Shown in pieces: positions 7,709 to 10,445 of a stretch of 10,445 nucleotides of DNA; the first letter of the stretch is position 1, and each line of letters opens with the position of its first letter. The stretch is from Jimgerdemannia flammicorona. Taxonomy: Eukaryota > Mucoromycota > Endogonomycetes > Endogonales > Endogonaceae. The stretch is taken from positions 1 to 10,445 of the forward strand of contig RBNI01007312.1 in the NCBI GenBank assembly GCA_003990745.1. Reading direction: 5' to 3'. The position numbers and the translations under genes are program-made. The notes under the pieces were generated by a model. That model searched no databases and was not told the DNA's origin. It worked only from the letters and a program-made list of their open reading frames with translations.

Positions 7709-7739
7709 AATCGAATCCGGATTTGATTCGAATTGACTC

Positions 7740-7752
7740 GTTCGGAGCACTA
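7740..7752 (-). repeat. Right terminal inverted repeat
   Basis: GTTCGGAGCACTA is the exact reverse complement of 1426-1438. The sequence outside changes at once to AT-rich, CpG-free DNA. Confidence 0.65.
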
Positions 7753-7774
7753 AAGTGGAGTAAATATTATTAGA

Positions 7775-7918
7775 AGAAAGAGTATACAAAATTTATAGCT
7801 CTTTATCAGTAGTAAGAGATAACTCCAAGCTACTAGTTGGTGTAGAAGTCCAGATCAGAAAGAGTATATAGAATTTGTAGTCCAATGATCCATTGTAAGA
7901 AGTAGCTTCAAGCAGTCA
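7775..7918. repeat. Degenerate 82-bp tandem duplication
   Basis: Two copies start AGAAAGAGTATA at 7775 and 7857 and continue with AATTTRTAG and later a TAAGARRTARCTYCAAGC-like block. Differences are mostly transitions. Confidence 0.6.
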
Positions 7919-8054
7919 AATTCTAGTACAGATTTGGGCCCCATGAGTATCCTAGCTCTATACTGTAGCACCATATCAGCAGTACTATAAAGCAGAGTTA
8001 AGAGACCAGTAGAGCTCAGTAAAAAGCTAAACTAATACTATAAAAAAAAGTGTC

Positions 8055-8139
8055 TAACTGTCTAACCTTCATAAAAGACTACCTAACCTTTACAAAAGAC
8101 TGCCTAACCTTTACAAAAGACTGTCTAATCTTTATAAAA
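8055..8139 (-). repeat. 21-bp minisatellite, inverse copy of the 3941-4023 repeat
   Basis: Units restart with AGACT at 8076, 8097 and 8118 (exact 21-bp period), preceded by a partial unit. Read on the minus strand the unit is GTTAGGCAGTCTTTTGTAAAG, matching the GTTAGGCAATCTTTCGYRAGG unit downstream of the oxygenase gene. Confidence 0.75.
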
Positions 8140-8384
8140 CTACTCTATCTACTAGTCTCAGGCCTTGATAAGTCTATTATCTATTGTGAGTATAATAACT
8201 ATAATGTCTGAGCTCTTCTTGAAGGTGATGGTACTATAAAGATTATGCAGTTAGAATAGGATGGTCATGTTGGCTATAAATAGAACTCTGAAATCATAAG
8301 TGAGATTATACTAGATACTACTATTATCCTTCTAAGTTAGGTCCTTCTTTTTTAGAATATAAAATATTATCAAAGTGATATTAT

Positions 8385-8400
8385 TATATATATATATATA
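8385..8400. repeat. (TA)8 microsatellite
   Basis: A simple TA dinucleotide run within the AT-rich stretch. Confidence 0.9.
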
Positions 8401-8680
8401 GGCAGAGAAATATTATATCTAATATACTCTAATGTGATATAAGTATATAATTGAGTGAACTCTTGATCTAGAATCTTATATTGTCAGACAGTACTAAAGG
8501 ATACCTACTCTTCATTAAGTTCTAGGAGTCTTAGCTTAGAAATCTGCTAAAATAGATAGTATTTAATCAGTTCTTTCTTTTTATATATAGAAAAAAAAAA
8601 ACTCTTAAGAAAAAGTCAAGCTCCTCATCTCATATAGTATACTAAATTATACTAAAAATATATATAGTTATACTGAGAGT

Positions 8681-10376
8681 ACTATTAAGCCATTGGGTAG
8701 GAGGGTGCCTCAGGGGGACCCACTGTCCCCCATTTTGTATGCTCTCTCCCTGGAATCCCTTATGGATAGAATTAGGCGGAGGATAGTAGGACTCTCTGTC
8801 TTTGGCATAGGGTGGAAAGTTGGGGGCCTTTGCTGACGACATGGTGGTTAGTTTGGGTTCAATTGCTGATGTTGAAGAGCTCAGGAAGACTGTGGAGTGG
8901 TATGAGGAGAACTCTGGAGCAAAGCTGAATTGGCATAAGTGTGAAACAATGGTGCTTGGCAATGGTTTGGTGGGAGGGGAGGTTATAGGAACAATTGTCC
9001 CCGCAGGGAAAGCAGTGTGGTACTTAGGCATCTACTTGTCGGTCTATGGATCAGTTCTGCCTAGGCTTTGGTGGGAGCAGAGGATTGGGATCTGGGAGGA
9101 AGCCCTGCGGAGTTGGGGGGGAAGACAATTTTCTCTGGCAGAAAGGGTCTCGATCTTGAATATCTACTGGCTGCCGAAGTTGTGGTACCTGGCATATCAT
9201 CTGGACTTCCTGGCCTGGGTGGTGAAGCGATTGGTGAAGTCAGCAAAGGGATGGATTTGGGCTGGATGGCGGAGTCAGATTGGTTGGGAGGCCTTGTCCC
9301 TACCAGTGGCTAGAGGTGGTCTCGGGCTGGTTGATTTTCCAAAACGGTTACATTGCTTGCGAGTATGGTGGTTAAGAAGGGCAGTGGAATTGCATGGAGG
9401 TGGTTGGGTGCCTCTGCTATAGATGATCTGGGAGAGGCGGACATCGCCAAGGGGCTCGACTGGTGATCTCCTCTCATTAGTTGGACTTCAGAGCACCAGG
9501 CAACTGCGATATAAAGGATTTTGGTGGGGGATAGCCAACGGGGTGCACCGCATTGGAATCTGTTGGCAGGGGAATGAAGGGGAGGAGGATTGGGACCCAG
9601 TGATGTGGAGATGGGATCGTATACTACTGGGTGGTGCTCCTTTAATTGAGTTCGACATCAGTGATGGAATGGAATGTCAAAGGGGACCAGGCCAGGATCT
9701 GTGGCCTAGCAGTTGGCAAGGAGTTGGGATTGGCGAAGAGTGGGACTGGCATGGTGTTTGGACCTGGAGTGCGGCAGTGAAAAAGTGGATGCCACCAAAG
9801 TACTGGGTGGTCTGGTGGTACATGCTGTGGAGGAATGTTATGCTCAACTTTCGCTCGGGGCACCTTATCGTAGGAGGCTGTTTCGACTGTGAGGAGTGCC
9901 ATAATGTAGGGCAGGAGGGGGGTTATGTACAGATGCCTGAACATTGGCTAGGAGAGTGTGAGGTGATGGGGGATTATTGGCAGGCAATTGGGGAACACTT
10001 GGGGGTCCAGCGTCGGAGGGATGAAGTAAGGGGGAGGTGAGAGGACTTGAGGGATAGATTGGTAGGGGGGATAGAGAAGGAGTGGATTATCTTGGGCTGG
10101 GCGTTGGCTATTTGGGTAGGACTGGCCAGTCACTGGCTTTTTATTTTTAAGGATGGGAGCCGACGGAGCTTGGGGGATCAGTTGATGCAGTGGCATAGGC
10201 TTGTGGAAGACACCTTAACGGGTTGGTGGCTTGGTTGGGGGTTGCAGGGTGGATGGCGGCGCCACTTAGTGGGGATAATTTGTAGACAGAGTGGGGGGAG
10301 AGTGGGCGTAGTTGGTGAGAGGGTGATCTTTATTGGTGAGGAGGTGGGGAGGAGCCCCCCTATGGGGATTGAGTAG
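8681..10376 (+). pseudogene. LINE reverse transcriptase C-terminal half with zf-RVT finger
   Basis: The fragment opens with RRVPQGDPLSPILYALSLE, the RT block before the catalytic loop, in one frame. A single extra base in the G run 8822-8826 shifts to the frame of GAFADDMVVSLGS, the FADD form of the YxDD catalytic motif. The RT thumb follows (SGAKLNWHKCE, WYLGIYL, LAERVSILN, PKLWYLAY). The frame runs on through a TAG at 9420-9422 and a TGA at 10038-10040 to a TAG at 10374-10376. Within 9800-9960 the zf-RVT finger is visible: a WWYMLWRNVMLNFRSG lead-in, CFDCEEC, then EHWLGEC. Intact proteins prime and copy the element RNA at a nicked target. This copy cannot, because it is truncated and interrupted. 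Confidence 0.85.
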
Positions 10377-10412
10377 TGAGTGGTGATGTTGTATACTTAT
10401 TCATAGACTGGT

Positions 10413-10418
10413 AATAAA
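10413..10418 (+). terminator. Poly(A) signal of the LINE
   Basis: AATAAA lies 37 nt past the last stop codon and about 20 nt before the A-rich tail at the right edge. Confidence 0.6.
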
Positions 10419-10445
10419 GGCAGAGTCCAAGTGACTATAAAAAAA

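Larger units (their letters stand above)
1426..7752. mobile_element. Candidate hAT-type composite transposon carrying a 2OG-Fe(II) oxygenase gene
   Basis: The segment begins TAGTGCTCCGAAC and ends with its exact reverse complement. TAGTG fits the YARNG consensus of hAT ends, and a hAT transposase lies inside. About 49 nt in from the left end and 44 nt from the right end are similar palindromes (CATCATGTGATG and CGTCATGTGACG). Next come subterminal tandem arrays that share YCGGATTG cores; subterminal repeats are typical of hAT transposase binding sites. Inside are two convergent genes separated by a GC-rich repeat spacer. CpG content changes sharply at the right boundary. Against a simple single insertion, the flanking octamers CTCTCCGG and AAGTGGAG do not match, so no target-site duplication is visible. 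The segment may be a recombinant of two copies or may have rearranged flanks. Confidence 0.65.
7753..8680. other. AT-rich, CpG-free non-coding DNA
   Basis: No open frame of note and no recognisable domain are present. There is no CpG dinucleotide between 7745 and 8776. TpA, poly-A and CTATAA-type words dominate. This composition fits old repeat DNA eroded by cytosine deamination at CpG, or a RIP-like process. It contains an 82-bp tandem duplication and a 21-bp minisatellite, listed separately. Confidence 0.75.
8681..10445 (+). mobile_element. 5'-truncated LINE (non-LTR retrotransposon)
   Basis: Recognisable sequence starts at about 8681, in the middle of the reverse transcriptase domain, and continues through a zinc finger, a stop codon, a 69-nt 3' UTR with AATAAA at 10413-10418 and an A-rich end at 10439-10445. 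Missing 5' parts (ORF1, endonuclease, RT fingers) and an A-rich 3' tail are the usual result of incomplete target-primed reverse transcription. The window ends at the tail, so a target-site duplication cannot be tested. The 5' junction is with CpG-free DNA. Confidence 0.85.

Noticed and set aside
7753..8680. LTR or tRNA gene in the AT-rich stretch
   Set aside because: No TG...CA-bounded direct repeats and no A-box/B-box or cloverleaf could be found by eye.
9642..10196. Minus-strand Pro-rich open frames
   Set aside because: They are antisense to the LINE reverse transcriptase and zf-RVT region.

Overview
This is a transposon-dense stretch of a filamentous fungal genome. Short GT-AG introns (about 70-115 nt), a spliced hAT transposase, a TET/JBP-like oxygenase candidate, CpG-deamination scars and a non-LTR element with a zf-RVT finger all point to a fungus, most likely a basidiomycete; I cannot name the genus. 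No tRNA, rRNA or CRISPR array was seen, and nothing looks like a conserved housekeeping gene.

Layout. (1) 1-1425: minus-strand wreck of an LTR-retrotransposon pol gene: a retropepsin, a cysteine cluster and a dUTPase domain in one frame broken by four stop codons. (2) 1426-7752: a 6.3-kb segment bounded by 13-bp inverted repeats that begin TAGTG, matching the YARNG pattern of hAT termini. Each end also has a similar 12-bp imperfect palindrome at nearly the same depth and a subterminal array of 14-15 bp repeats. It holds two convergent genes: a plus-strand intron-bearing 2OG-Fe(II) oxygenase-like gene (1928-3941) and a minus-strand nine-exon hAT transposase (7333-4752). A GC-rich tandem-repeat spacer lies between their 3' ends. 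(3) 7753-about 8680: AT-rich non-coding DNA with no CpG at all, containing short degenerate tandem repeats. (4) about 8681-10445: 5'-truncated plus-strand LINE, with reverse transcriptase C-terminal half, zf-RVT finger, 3' UTR and A-rich tail, carrying one frameshift and two in-frame stops.

Main interpretation. The 1426-7752 segment looks like a hAT-superfamily element that carries a second gene resembling TET/JBP DNA-modifying oxygenases. In fungi TET/JBP genes are known to travel with KDZ transposons; association with a hAT element would be unusual. The left subterminal array varies at one site only as CCGG, CTGG or CCAG, the two deamination products of a methylated CpG, so the host probably methylates CpG. 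That gives a possible role to an element-borne 5mC oxygenase. Cautions: I find no target-site duplication, the transposase copy is dead (in-frame stop, suspect splice junctions, E-to-K at the likely third catalytic residue), the oxygenase has one unresolved splice junction and lacks an obvious 2OG-binding Arg/Lys, and the TET/JBP label rests on motif reading alone.
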